Assembly: GCA_009703445.1 (NCBI GenBank)
Contig: WLGA01000075.1
Location: 1-5,439, forward strand
DNA from: Actinomycetota bacterium
GTDB taxonomy: Bacteria; Actinomycetota; Actinomycetes; Actinomycetales; Microbacteriaceae
Length of the DNA stretch: 5,439 nt
Reading direction: 5' to 3'
Within the stretch, counting starts at the first letter, position 1. Each line of letters begins with the position of its first letter. The notes under the pieces were generated by a model. That model searched no databases and was not told where the DNA came from. It saw nothing but the letters and a program-made list of their open reading frames with translations. Positions 1 to 5,403 of the stretch are shown here, piece by piece. Made by a program: the position numbers and the translations under genes.

Positions 1-926
1 ACCGTGGCACCCGTGAAGAGTGCGATCAGTAGGTAGACGTAACCGCCGTAGACAGAGGATAGCCAGCGACGCGCAGGGTCTTTGTGGGCATGATCGTTGG
101 CGTTAAGCGCTGCCGTAATCGCAGCCAAATTCATCGAGAAGCCTCCAAAGAAGCCTGCTACCATCGCAGAAATTCCGGTAGCCGCCATCACTGGCTTGAA
201 TGGAACCTCGTAGCCAAAGCTCTTCATGATCGCAATTCCGGGTATGTTCTGGCTCGCCATAGTCACCAGATACAGCGGGATTCCAATTGAAACTATTGCC
301 GCCAGATCAAAGGTTGGTGCCACGAACTCGATGGTCGGCAGCATCTCACTCGGGTCTACGGTGATTCCAAGATCGATAGCAGTCAAAGCAAACACAATCA
401 CCATTGCAACGGGGGTAGCCCATACGGTTGCGTACTTATAAAGAATCAACCAGACCAGGATGGCCGGCAAGACAATCCAAGGGAATTGCGCTGCCGATTT
501 AAATGGTGCGATGCAGAAATTGAAGATAACGCCGGCAAGCATGGCTGATGCGATTGGTCTCGGGATTGACGACACAAGCCGGCCCAGTGCTGGCCAGAGG
601 CCGGTAAGCAGCAAGAGGAAGCCGGTGACAATGAAAGCGCCAACCGCACTTGAGAACGGCAACCCTAGGGTGCCAGAGGAAATGAGTAGTGCAGCGCCGG
701 GTGTGCTCCAGACAATCGAGATTGGCATCTTGTAGCGCCAGCTAAGGCCAATTGATAGCAAGCCATACATGGTGATCAGCACGAAAATGCCAGATGCTGT
801 CTGTGATTTCGTAGCACCGAGGGAAGCGAGGGCTGCCAGTACGAGGCCCGCACTTGCTGCGGTTCCGGTGATTGAGGCTACTGAACCAGCCAGAATTGGA
901 GCCTTGTGGTCAGAGAAGCGACCCAT
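1..926 (-). CDS. benE: BenE-family benzoate/H+ symporter, 3' end cut by the window edge
   Basis: This is an inner-membrane permease of the BenE family, known as proton symporters for benzoate and related aromatic acids. The reading frame is open from the ATG at 926-924 to the left edge, 308 codons, against roughly 390-400 for the family, so the last quarter lies outside. The protein is very hydrophobic with many membrane segments. Family hallmarks are visible: PLYLVTMASQNIPG at about residues 217-230, and FGGFSMNLAAITAAL at about 260-274 followed by HKDPARRW at 281-288. The start is fixed by an in-frame TAA just upstream (929-927). That TAA directly follows the clpX TAG, so the two genes are 3 bases apart and in the same frame. 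No strong Shine-Dalgarno is seen; a weak AGAGAAG lies inside the end of clpX, so translation is probably coupled. Substrate is inferred from family only. Confidence 0.88.
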   Translation of the reverse strand, partial: MGRFSDHKAPILAGSVASITGTAASAGLVLAALASLGATKSQTASGIFVLITMYGLLSIGLSWRYKMPISIVWSTPGAALLISSGTLGLPFSSAVGAFIVTGFLLLLTGLWPALGRLVSSIPRPIASAMLAGVIFNFCIAPFKSAAQFPWIVLPAILVWLILYKYATVWATPVAMVIVFALTAIDLGITVDPSEMLPTIEFVAPTFDLAAIVSIGIPLYLVTMASQNIPGIAIMKSFGYEVPFKPVMAATGISAMVAGFFGGFSMNLAAITAALNANDHAHKDPARRWLSSVYGGYVYLLIALFTGAT

Positions 927-929
927 TTA

Positions 930-2207
930 CTAGGCTGACTTCTCTTGACGCAAGCTCTTGAACGGGACGATCGCCGGTTCTGATCCCGACTCAACTACAG
1001 CCTTAGAAATCTTGACGATGCCTTGAACCTCTGAGCCTGGAATCTCGAACATGATCGGCCCGAGAATTTCTTCCATGATTGCGCGAAGGCCTCGTGCACC
1101 AGTCTCGCGCGCAACCGCTTGGTCGGCAATGGCCTGAAGTGCATCTAGATCGAACTCCAGCTCAAACCCGTCTAGCTCGAACATGCGCTGGTACTGCTTG
1201 ACGAGCGCATTCTTAGGCTTGGTCAAAATCTCCATCAGAGCTGCGCGGTCTAGTGGAGTAACGGTTGCGATTACCGGCAAGCGGCCAATGAACTCTGGAA
1301 TCAAACCGAACTTGCGCAGGTCTTCAGGCTGAACCTCGGTGAAGATTTCAATGTTGTCGTTCTTGCCGGCAATAGGAGAACCGAAACCGATTCCCTTCTT
1401 TCCTGCGCGAGCAGAGATGATTTCTTCTAGCCCGGCAAAAGCACCGGCCACGATGAACAAGACGTTGGTCGTGTCTAGCTGGATGAACTCCTGCTGAGGG
1501 TGCTTACGGCCACCCTGTGGCGGAACTGAGGCAACCGTGCCTTCAAGAATCTTTAGTAGAGCCTGCTGAACACCTTCGCCAGAAACGTCTCGGGTTATTG
1601 AAGGGTTCTCGGCCTTGCGCGAAATCTTGTCAATTTCGTCGATGTAGATGATGCCAGACTCGGCGCGCTTGACGTCGAAGTCAGCTGCTTGAAGGAGCTT
1701 GAGCAGAATGTTCTCGACGTCTTCACCGACGTATCCGGCCTCGGTCAAAGCGGTCGCATCGGCGACGGCAAAAGGAACGTTAAGTCTCTTGGCCAGAGTC
1801 TGGGCTAGATAGGTTTTGCCACAACCGGTAGGGCCAATCATCAGAATGTTTGACTTGGCAATCTCGATGGCATCGTGCTCTTTGCCAGCGGTGGTCAAGG
1901 TGCCACGTGAACGAAGTCGCTTGTAGTGGTTATAAACCGCAACCGCGAGGGCCTTCTTAGCCTGGTCTTGGCCAATCACATACTCGTCAAGGAATCCCTT
2001 GATTTCACGAGGCTTTGGAAGATCAATGTCTTCAACGCTTTCGGCGGCTGCGCCACCGAGTTCTTCCTCGATGATCTCGTTGCAAAGCTCGATGCATTCA
2101 TCGCAGATGTAGACCATCGGCCCAGCAATTAGCTTACGAACCTGCTTCTGGCTCTTTCCGCAGAAAGAACACTTGAGCAGGTCGCTAGATTCGCCGAGCT
2201 TAGTCAT
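930..2207 (-). CDS. clpX: ClpX, ATP-dependent unfoldase subunit of ClpXP
   Basis: ClpX is a cytoplasmic AAA+ ring that recognises tagged substrates, unfolds them with ATP and threads them into ClpP. At 425 aa it has normal length. The N-terminal zinc-binding domain shows Cys13, Cys16, Cys35 and Cys38. The Walker A motif GPTGCGKT is at 125-132, pore loop 1 GYVG at 158-161, Walker B IIYIDEID at 186-193 and pore loop 2 RKHPQQEF at 234-241. The IGF tripeptide that docks on ClpP is at 273-275. The arginine finger is Arg309 in LIPEFIGRLP, and sensor 2 is in GARGLR at 370-375. The ATG at 2207-2205 has AAGG (2216-2219) 8 bases upstream and matches the usual actinobacterial N-terminus ending in DLLKCSFCGKSQ. 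It lies 73 bases beyond clpP2 with a hairpin between them, and its stop is followed almost at once by a permease gene. Confidence 0.98.
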   Translation of the reverse strand: MTKLGESSDLLKCSFCGKSQKQVRKLIAGPMVYICDECIELCNEIIEEELGGAAAESVEDIDLPKPREIKGFLDEYVIGQDQAKKALAVAVYNHYKRLRSRGTLTTAGKEHDAIEIAKSNILMIGPTGCGKTYLAQTLAKRLNVPFAVADATALTEAGYVGEDVENILLKLLQAADFDVKRAESGIIYIDEIDKISRKAENPSITRDVSGEGVQQALLKILEGTVASVPPQGGRKHPQQEFIQLDTTNVLFIVAGAFAGLEEIISARAGKKGIGFGSPIAGKNDNIEIFTEVQPEDLRKFGLIPEFIGRLPVIATVTPLDRAALMEILTKPKNALVKQYQRMFELDGFELEFDLDALQAIADQAVARETGARGLRAIMEEILGPIMFEIPGSEVQGIVKISKAVVESGSEPAIVPFKSLRQEKSA

Positions 2208-2232
2208 ACCAAAACCTTATCGTTCGGCAATG

Positions 2233-2265
2233 AAAAAGCGGATGAGCCTCGCCCATCCGCTTTTT
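2233..2265 (-). terminator. Hairpin terminator or attenuator between clpP2 and clpX
   Basis: A perfect 12-bp inverted repeat (AAAAAGCGGATG at 2233-2244, CATCCGCTTTTT at 2254-2265) encloses a 9-base loop. Read on the minus strand it ends in five U's that are also part of the stem, so it is a reasonable intrinsic terminator for clpP1-clpP2, starting 15 bases after the clpP2 stop. Because the flanks are A-rich and T-rich it would look similar on either strand. The clpX Shine-Dalgarno follows about 14 bases after the stem, which leaves no room for a complete clpX promoter downstream of it. Read-through, or a promoter upstream of or inside the hairpin, must therefore supply clpX. Confidence 0.75.
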
Positions 2266-2280
2266 ATAGCTTTATTAGCC

Positions 2281-2913
2281 TTACGCGTTCTTGCGCGAGG
2301 TCAATACCTGGTCGATTAGTCCGAATTCAAGAGCTTCTGGAGCGGTAAGGATCTTGTCGCGGTCGATGTCCTTGTTGACCTCAGCTACAGAGCGCTTGCT
2401 GTGCTTAGACAACGTAGCCTCTAGCCAGTCGCGCAAACGCTGCATCTCATTTGCCTGGATCTCGATGTCAGACGCCTGGCCACGGCCAGAGTCGCCAGAT
2501 GATGGCTGGTGAATGAGCACTCGGGCGTTTGGCAAAGCCAAGCGCTTTCCTGGCGCACCCGCGGCTAGCAGAACCGCCGCAGCCGAGGCTGCCTGACCCA
2601 AACACACGGTCTGAATCTGTGGGCGGATGTACTGCATAGTGTCGTAGATTGCGGTCATCGCGGTGAATGAACCACCCGGTGAGTTGATGTACATGGTGAT
2701 ATCGCGATCTGGGTCCTGCGATTCCAGGACCAGCAACTGGGCCATGATGTCATCGGCAGATGCATCGTCAACCTGCACGCCCAAGAAGACAATGCGGTCT
2801 TCAAATAGCTTGTTGTAAGGGTCTTGACGCTTGAACCCGTATGACGTGCGCTCTTCGAAGGTCGGAAGGATGTAGCGTGCCTCTGGGCTGGTGAATACGT
2901 TTGGGTTAGTCAT
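2281..2913 (-). CDS. clpP2: ClpP2, serine peptidase subunit of the Clp protease
   Basis: This is one of the two ClpP paralogues that actinobacteria use to build a mixed ClpP1-ClpP2 double ring, which degrades proteins delivered by ClpX or ClpC. The 210-aa protein is close to mycobacterial ClpP2, including ARYILP near the N-terminus, PYNKLFEDRI at 32-41, LGVQVDDASADDIMAQL and the long stretch around VCLGQAASAAAVLLAAG. The catalytic triad by alignment is Ser110 (GQAASAAA), His135 (VLIHQP) and Asp186 (DRDKILTAPEA). The N-terminus of about 30 residues before the core probably contains a propeptide, as in other ClpP2 proteins. The ATG at 2913-2911 has AGGGAG (2921-2926) 7 bases upstream. The gene lies 16 bases after clpP1, clearly in one operon. 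A hairpin follows the stop codon. Confidence 0.97.
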   Translation of the reverse strand: MTNPNVFTSPEARYILPTFEERTSYGFKRQDPYNKLFEDRIVFLGVQVDDASADDIMAQLLVLESQDPDRDITMYINSPGGSFTAMTAIYDTMQYIRPQIQTVCLGQAASAAAVLLAAGAPGKRLALPNARVLIHQPSSGDSGRGQASDIEIQANEMQRLRDWLEATLSKHSKRSVAEVNKDIDRDKILTAPEALEFGLIDQVLTSRKNA

Positions 2914-2929
2914 AGTTTTTCTCCCTGAC

Positions 2930-3511
2930 CTAGTTGGTGCCTACGCCGGTAGCGCTGGCTGCATACTTCTGAATGTGGTCAATGAAGCCGTATTCCAAGG
3001 CCTCCTGGGCGCTGAACCAGCGGTCGCGGTCTCCAGCTTCCATGATTTCTTCGACAGTCTTGCCGGTTTGTTCCGCGGTAATTGCGGCCAACTGGCGCTT
3101 CATCGAGATGATTAGCTGAGCCTGAGTCTGAATGTCTGCTGCTGTTCCACCGAAACCACCGCTTGGCTGGTGCAGAAGAACGCGGGTGTTCGGGGTCGCA
3201 TAACGCTTGCCCTTGGTTCCCGATGAAAGCAAGAACTGCCCCATTGACGCGCACATGCCGATGCCGACGGTGACGATGTCATTTGGCACGTATTGCATGG
3301 TGTCGTAGATCGCCATACCAGCGGTAATCGAACCACCAGGTGAGTTGATGTAAAGGAAGATGTCCTTCTCGGAGTCCTCGGCGGCTAGCAAAAGAATCTT
3401 GGCGCAGATTTCGTTTGCCATGTCGTCTCGCACCTCGGTGCCAAGCCAAATAATGCGGTCCTTGAGCAGACGATCGAAGGTGCTGCTTTGTCCCTTAGCC
3501 TGATCAGCCAT
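2930..3511 (-). CDS. clpP1: ClpP1, serine peptidase subunit of the Clp protease
   Basis: This is the first of the tandem ClpP paralogues and the partner of ClpP2 in the mixed tetradecamer. The 193-aa protein has the canonical core: LYINSPGGSITAGMAIYDTM at 54-73, catalytic Ser89 in GMCASMG, His114 in LLHQPSGG and Asp163 in DRDRWFSAQEALEYGFIDHI. The ClpP1 identity rests on gene order (tig-clpP1-clpP2-clpX, as in Mycobacterium), the shorter N-terminus and residues shared with mycobacterial ClpP1 such as ILLLAAED and DRDRWF. A cysteine (Cys87) sits two residues before the nucleophile where many relatives have alanine. The ATG at 3511-3509 is preceded by AGGAG (3518-3522) with a 6-base spacer. The gene is separated from tig by a strong terminator and has its own upstream region containing a possible ClgR site. 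Confidence 0.97.
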   Translation of the reverse strand: MADQAKGQSSTFDRLLKDRIIWLGTEVRDDMANEICAKILLLAAEDSEKDIFLYINSPGGSITAGMAIYDTMQYVPNDIVTVGIGMCASMGQFLLSSGTKGKRYATPNTRVLLHQPSGGFGGTAADIQTQAQLIISMKRQLAAITAEQTGKTVEEIMEAGDRDRWFSAQEALEYGFIDHIQKYAASATGVGTN

Positions 3512-3543
3512 GAAGTACTCCTAAATCTTGAGGTTGCTTGTCA

Positions 3544-3549
3544 AAGATA
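3544..3549 (-). promoter_or_regulatory. Possible -10 element of the clpP1-clpP2 promoter
   Basis: A promoter is expected between the tig terminator and clpP1. On the minus strand TATCTT at 3549-3544 is the best -10-like hexamer. It would give a 5' leader of roughly 25-30 bases and place the candidate ClgR dyad about 50 bases upstream of the start point. No good -35 hexamer is visible at the right distance, which would fit an activator-dependent promoter, but the assignment is weak. Confidence 0.3.
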
Positions 3550-3578
3550 ACCGCAGGCGACACGAAATCCGTGATGTG

Positions 3579-3593
3579 TTCGCCAGTGGCTAA
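3579..3593. promoter_or_regulatory. Candidate ClgR operator upstream of clpP1
   Basis: The site reads TTCGC-N5-GCTAA. It differs at one position from the symmetric TTCGC-N5-GCGAA form that I recall for ClgR, the activator of clpP1-clpP2 and clpC in Streptomyces and Corynebacterium. It lies 68-82 bases before the clpP1 start codon, a sensible place for an activator, and partly overlaps the U-tract of the tig terminator. The match is from memory of the consensus and ClgR itself is not in the window. Confidence 0.4.
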
Positions 3594-3624
3594 AGAGAAA
3601 TGGCCCAGACCGAAGTCTGAGCCA
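3592..3624 (-). terminator. Intrinsic terminator of tig with a UUCG tetraloop
   Basis: On the minus strand the RNA forms a 10-bp stem (TGGCTCAGAC pairing with GTCTGGGCCA, one G-U pair) closed by a UUCG loop in the especially stable C(UUCG)G context. The stem covers 3624-3601. It is followed at once by the tract TTTCTCTTT (3600-3592). It begins 20 bases after the tig stop codon. On the plus strand the G-U pair becomes a C-A mismatch and there is no T-tract, so the terminator is directional and belongs to tig. Confidence 0.9.
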
Positions 3625-3644
3625 TCCCTGATGTCTTGGAACCC

Positions 3645-4961
3645 TTAGTGGTTGTGACCTGCGTGGTCATCTGCCGAGTCAACTGCGTCAGACTTGGTGA
3701 ACTCTGATAGGTCCACAGCCTTGCCCTTTGCGTCAGTTACGGTCGCTGCCTCAAGAACGATGGTTAGCGCCTTGCGACGTGCAACCTCGCCAACGAATGC
3801 AGGAACCTGACCGTTTTCGCTGATTGCCTTGATGAAGTCGTTTGGCTGCATGCCGTACTGCTGTGCGCTCTGCACTAGGTACTGGATGAGCTCCTGCTCG
3901 CCGACCTGGATTTCTTCGTTCTCAGCGATTGCGTCTAGGACCATCTGAACCTGGAAAGACTTGGTGCTCTCTACGGTTACTTCTGCACGGTGCGCAGCAT
4001 CCTCAAGACGGCCCTCGCCCTCAAGGTGACGGTTTACGTCAGCCTCAACAAGCTCGGCTGAAACAGGAACCTTGGCAAGCTCTAGAAGCTGCTCGGTTAG
4101 AAGTTCCCGAGCCTGGATGCCCTGGCCGAAGACCTTTGATGCAGCAAGCTGCTTCTCGATTTCAGCCTTTAGCTCTGCAACGGTGTCGAACTCAGAGGCA
4201 AGCTGCGCGAATGAGTCGTCAAGCTTAGGAAGCTCGCGCTCCTTCACTGCGGTAAGAGTTACTGAAACCTCAGCCTCCTGGCCGGCCTTCTCGCCGCCGA
4301 CAAGCTTTGACTTGAAGGTGGTTGACTCGCCTGCGGTTAGGGTGTCAAGTGCCTCGTCGATGCCGTCAAGAAGGTTGCCGGCTCCGATTTCGTACGAGAT
4401 GTTCTCGGCTGAATCGATGGTCTTACCTTCGATGACTGCCTTTAGATCGATGGTGGTGAAGTCGCCCTTCTTAGCAGGGCGGTCAACGGTCTTTAGTGTG
4501 CCGAAGCGGCTACGCAGTGCGTCTAGCTCTTCTTCGATGTCCTTGCCGGCAACCTTAACTTCGTCAACCTTGACCTTTAGGCCCTTGTATTCCGGAAGCT
4601 TGATCTCTGGACGAGCCTCGACTTCGATCTCGACAACCAGGTTGCCTTCGAAGGTGTTCTCGTCAGGAGACTGCTTTACATCTGCCTGTGGCTGACCTAG
4701 AGGGCGAACCTTGTTCTCCTCGATTGCCTGACGGTAGATGCTGTCAAGCCCGTCGTTGATTGCGTGAGCAAGAATTGAAGGGCGGCCTACGCGCTGGTCG
4801 AGGATTGCTGCTGGAACCTTGCCCTTGCGGAAACCTGGGATGTTTACACCCTCGGCGATGTGCTCGTATGCGTGGTCAAGGCTTGGCTTGAACTCGGCAG
4901 GGGTAACCTCGATGGTTAGCTTTACACGGGTTGGAGTTAGCTGTTCAACAACGGTCTTCAA
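3645..4961 (-). CDS. tig: Trigger factor, ribosome-bound chaperone and prolyl isomerase
   Basis: Trigger factor binds ribosomal protein L23 at the exit tunnel and shields nascent chains. Its middle FKBP-like domain catalyses peptidyl-prolyl isomerisation. The 438-aa protein has the usual order: an N-terminal ribosome-binding domain with the signature GFRKGKVP at 43-50, an FKBP domain at about 160-240 (KKGDFTTIDL, YEIGAGNLLDGIDEAL, KSKLVGGEKAGQEA), and a helical C-terminal chaperone domain up to about 410. It ends in a polar acidic and histidine-rich tail (DDHAGHNH), common in actinobacterial homologues. The start is TTG at 4961-4959: AGGAG lies 8 bases upstream, and translation from it gives MKTVVEQLTPTRVKL, matching the N-terminus of mycobacterial Tig. 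The nearby ATG at 4969-4967 is out of frame. The gene is monocistronic by its strong terminator. Confidence 0.97.
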   Translation of the reverse strand: MKTVVEQLTPTRVKLTIEVTPAEFKPSLDHAYEHIAEGVNIPGFRKGKVPAAILDQRVGRPSILAHAINDGLDSIYRQAIEENKVRPLGQPQADVKQSPDENTFEGNLVVEIEVEARPEIKLPEYKGLKVKVDEVKVAGKDIEEELDALRSRFGTLKTVDRPAKKGDFTTIDLKAVIEGKTIDSAENISYEIGAGNLLDGIDEALDTLTAGESTTFKSKLVGGEKAGQEAEVSVTLTAVKERELPKLDDSFAQLASEFDTVAELKAEIEKQLAASKVFGQGIQARELLTEQLLELAKVPVSAELVEADVNRHLEGEGRLEDAAHRAEVTVESTKSFQVQMVLDAIAENEEIQVGEQELIQYLVQSAQQYGMQPNDFIKAISENGQVPAFVGEVARRKALTIVLEAATVTDAKGKAVDLSEFTKSDAVDSADDHAGHNH

Positions 4962-4969
4962 GGTTGCAT

Positions 4970-4974
4970 CTCCT
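4970..4974 (-). promoter_or_regulatory. Shine-Dalgarno that decides the tig TTG start
   Basis: AGGAG at 4974-4970 sits 8 bases before the TTG at 4961, which is ideal spacing. An ATG follows the AGGAG directly with no spacer, too close to be served by it, and opens only ATG CAA CCT TGA, whose stop overlaps the TTG (TTGA). This supports TTG as the true start. Confidence 0.8.
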
Positions 4975-4988
4975 GAAAAGAAGGGCCC

Positions 4989-5063
4989 GCACCTAATAAA
5001 GGAACGAGCCGGATTATTGTGCCCAAAGGATTTTTAGGCCGATACACACCATCCGGCCGGCTC
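4989..5063. repeat. Overlapping inverted repeats in the tig upstream region
   Basis: Two dyads are visible between tRNA-Pro and tig. One pairs GAGCCGG (5006-5012) with CCGGCTC (5057-5063). The other pairs GCAC (4989-4992) and AATAA (4995-4999) with TTATT (5014-5018) and GTGC (5019-5022), with a 2-base bulge. On the minus strand AATAAT at 5018-5013 could be a -10 hexamer for tig, but no -35 matches at 17 bases, so the promoter remains unassigned. The dyads could be operator-like DNA or leader RNA structure. Their role is unknown. Confidence 0.3.
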
Positions 5064-5115
5064 ATCGCCAAAATCATTGATTTTTAGACGATTCGCCAGA
5101 CCAGACAATGGTGCA

Positions 5116-5191
5116 TGGTCGGGGTGACAGGACTCGAACCTGCGATATCCTGCTCCCAAAGCAGGCGCGCTAGCCACTACGCTACACCCCG
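5116..5191 (-). tRNA. tRNA-Pro(UGG) with encoded CCA
   Basis: The gene is 76 bases including an encoded CCA (5118-5116). The acceptor stem pairs CGGGGTG (5191-5185) with CACCCCG, and A is the discriminator at 5119. The D stem is GCGT/GCGC. The anticodon stem CCTGC/GCAGG encloses loop TTTGGGA, giving anticodon TGG (5158-5156), which reads CCA and by wobble other proline codons. The T arm is GCAGG TTCGAGT CCTGT. The cloverleaf is complete with a short variable loop. It is oriented toward tig. No convincing terminator follows, so read-through toward tig is possible. Confidence 0.97.
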
Positions 5192-5219
5192 GTTGATTTT
5201 CCAGTGAACTGGAACAACC
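5191..5219 (-). repeat. Inverted repeat abutting the 5' end of tRNA-Pro
   Basis: TTCCAGT (5199-5205) and ACTGGAA (5208-5214) form a perfect 7-bp dyad with a 2-base centre. GGTTG (5191-5195) and CAACC (5215-5219) extend it outward across a 3-base bulge. In the precursor RNA of tRNA-Pro this would be a leader hairpin ending at nucleotide 1 of the tRNA. As DNA it could be an operator. Either role is inferred. Confidence 0.45.
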
Positions 5220-5241
5220 TCGTCGAGTCTATCCCATAGAA

Positions 5242-5269
5242 TAGACATGTTGGTTCGATTTCGTAAAAA
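5242..5269 (+). promoter_or_regulatory. Likely promoter of tRNA-Gly
   Basis: TAGACA (5242-5247) matches TTGACA at five of six positions. After a 16-base spacer, TAAAAA (5264-5269) matches TATAAT at four of six. The predicted start point near 5276 leaves a leader of about 8 bases before the tRNA at 5284, typical of a tRNA gene. The -35 hexamer lies in a dyad, GTCTAT (5227-5232) with ATAGAC (5241-5246). Confidence 0.5.
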
Positions 5270-5283
5270 ATCTTGCCTCAAAC

Positions 5284-5357
5284 GCGGATGTAGCTTAGTG
5301 GTAAAGCCTCAGTCTTCCAAACTGATGATGCGGGTTCGATTCCCGTCATCCGCTCCA
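5284..5357 (+). tRNA. tRNA-Gly(UCC) with encoded CCA
   Basis: The gene is 74 bases including the encoded CCA (5355-5357). The acceptor stem pairs GCGGATG (5284-5290) with CATCCGC (5347-5353), with T as discriminator at 5354. The D stem is GCTT/AAGC. The anticodon stem TCAGT/ACTGA encloses loop CTTCCAA, giving anticodon TCC (5316-5318), which reads GGA and GGG codons. The T arm is GCGGG TTCGATT CCCGT. The cloverleaf is complete. It is divergent from tRNA-Pro and is followed within a few bases by a terminator. Confidence 0.97.
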
Positions 5358-5359
5358 AT

Positions 5360-5390
5360 AAAAACCAGGCCTAGAGCCTGGTTTTTGCTT
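5360..5390 (+). terminator. Intrinsic terminator of tRNA-Gly, probably bidirectional
   Basis: AAAAACCAGGC (5360-5370) and GCCTGGTTTTT (5376-5386) form a perfect 11-bp stem around loop CTAGA, with a T-rich run continuing as GCTTT. It begins 2 bases after the encoded CCA. Because the left arm starts with five A's, the minus-strand transcript of the gene ending at 5404 also meets a stem ending in U's. The element probably ends both convergent transcripts. Confidence 0.88.
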
Positions 5391-5403
5391 TAACCGAGAC
5401 GCC

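Noticed and set aside
84..735. Plus-strand open frames at 84-290, 226-441 and 460-735.
   Set aside because: The minus strand here encodes a clear BenE-type permease with family motifs, so these are antisense shadows.
2979..3254. Minus-strand open frames inside clpP1 (also 3112-3336).
   Set aside because: They overlap clpP1 in other frames and their sequences show no domain or sensible start context.
3539..3544. A perfect TTGACA on the minus strand before clpP1.
   Set aside because: The position 17 bases downstream is the Shine-Dalgarno (GGAGTA), not a -10 hexamer, and a start there would fall in the gene.
4072..4695. A 207-codon open frame on the plus strand opposite tig.
   Set aside because: It is serine-rich with no recognisable motif and lies antisense to a certain gene with strong codon constraint. 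It is a shadow frame.
5070..5084. AAAATC/GATTTT stem downstream of tRNA-Pro as its terminator.
   Set aside because: The stem is only 6 bp, nearly all A-T, with no U-tract beyond the stem, so it is too weak to call.
5252..5260. GGTTCGATT repeats part of the tRNA-Gly T arm (5333-5341), suggesting a tRNA relic or att site.
   Set aside because: Only 9 bases match, no tRNA-like structure surrounds the first copy, and no integrase or mobile gene is present.
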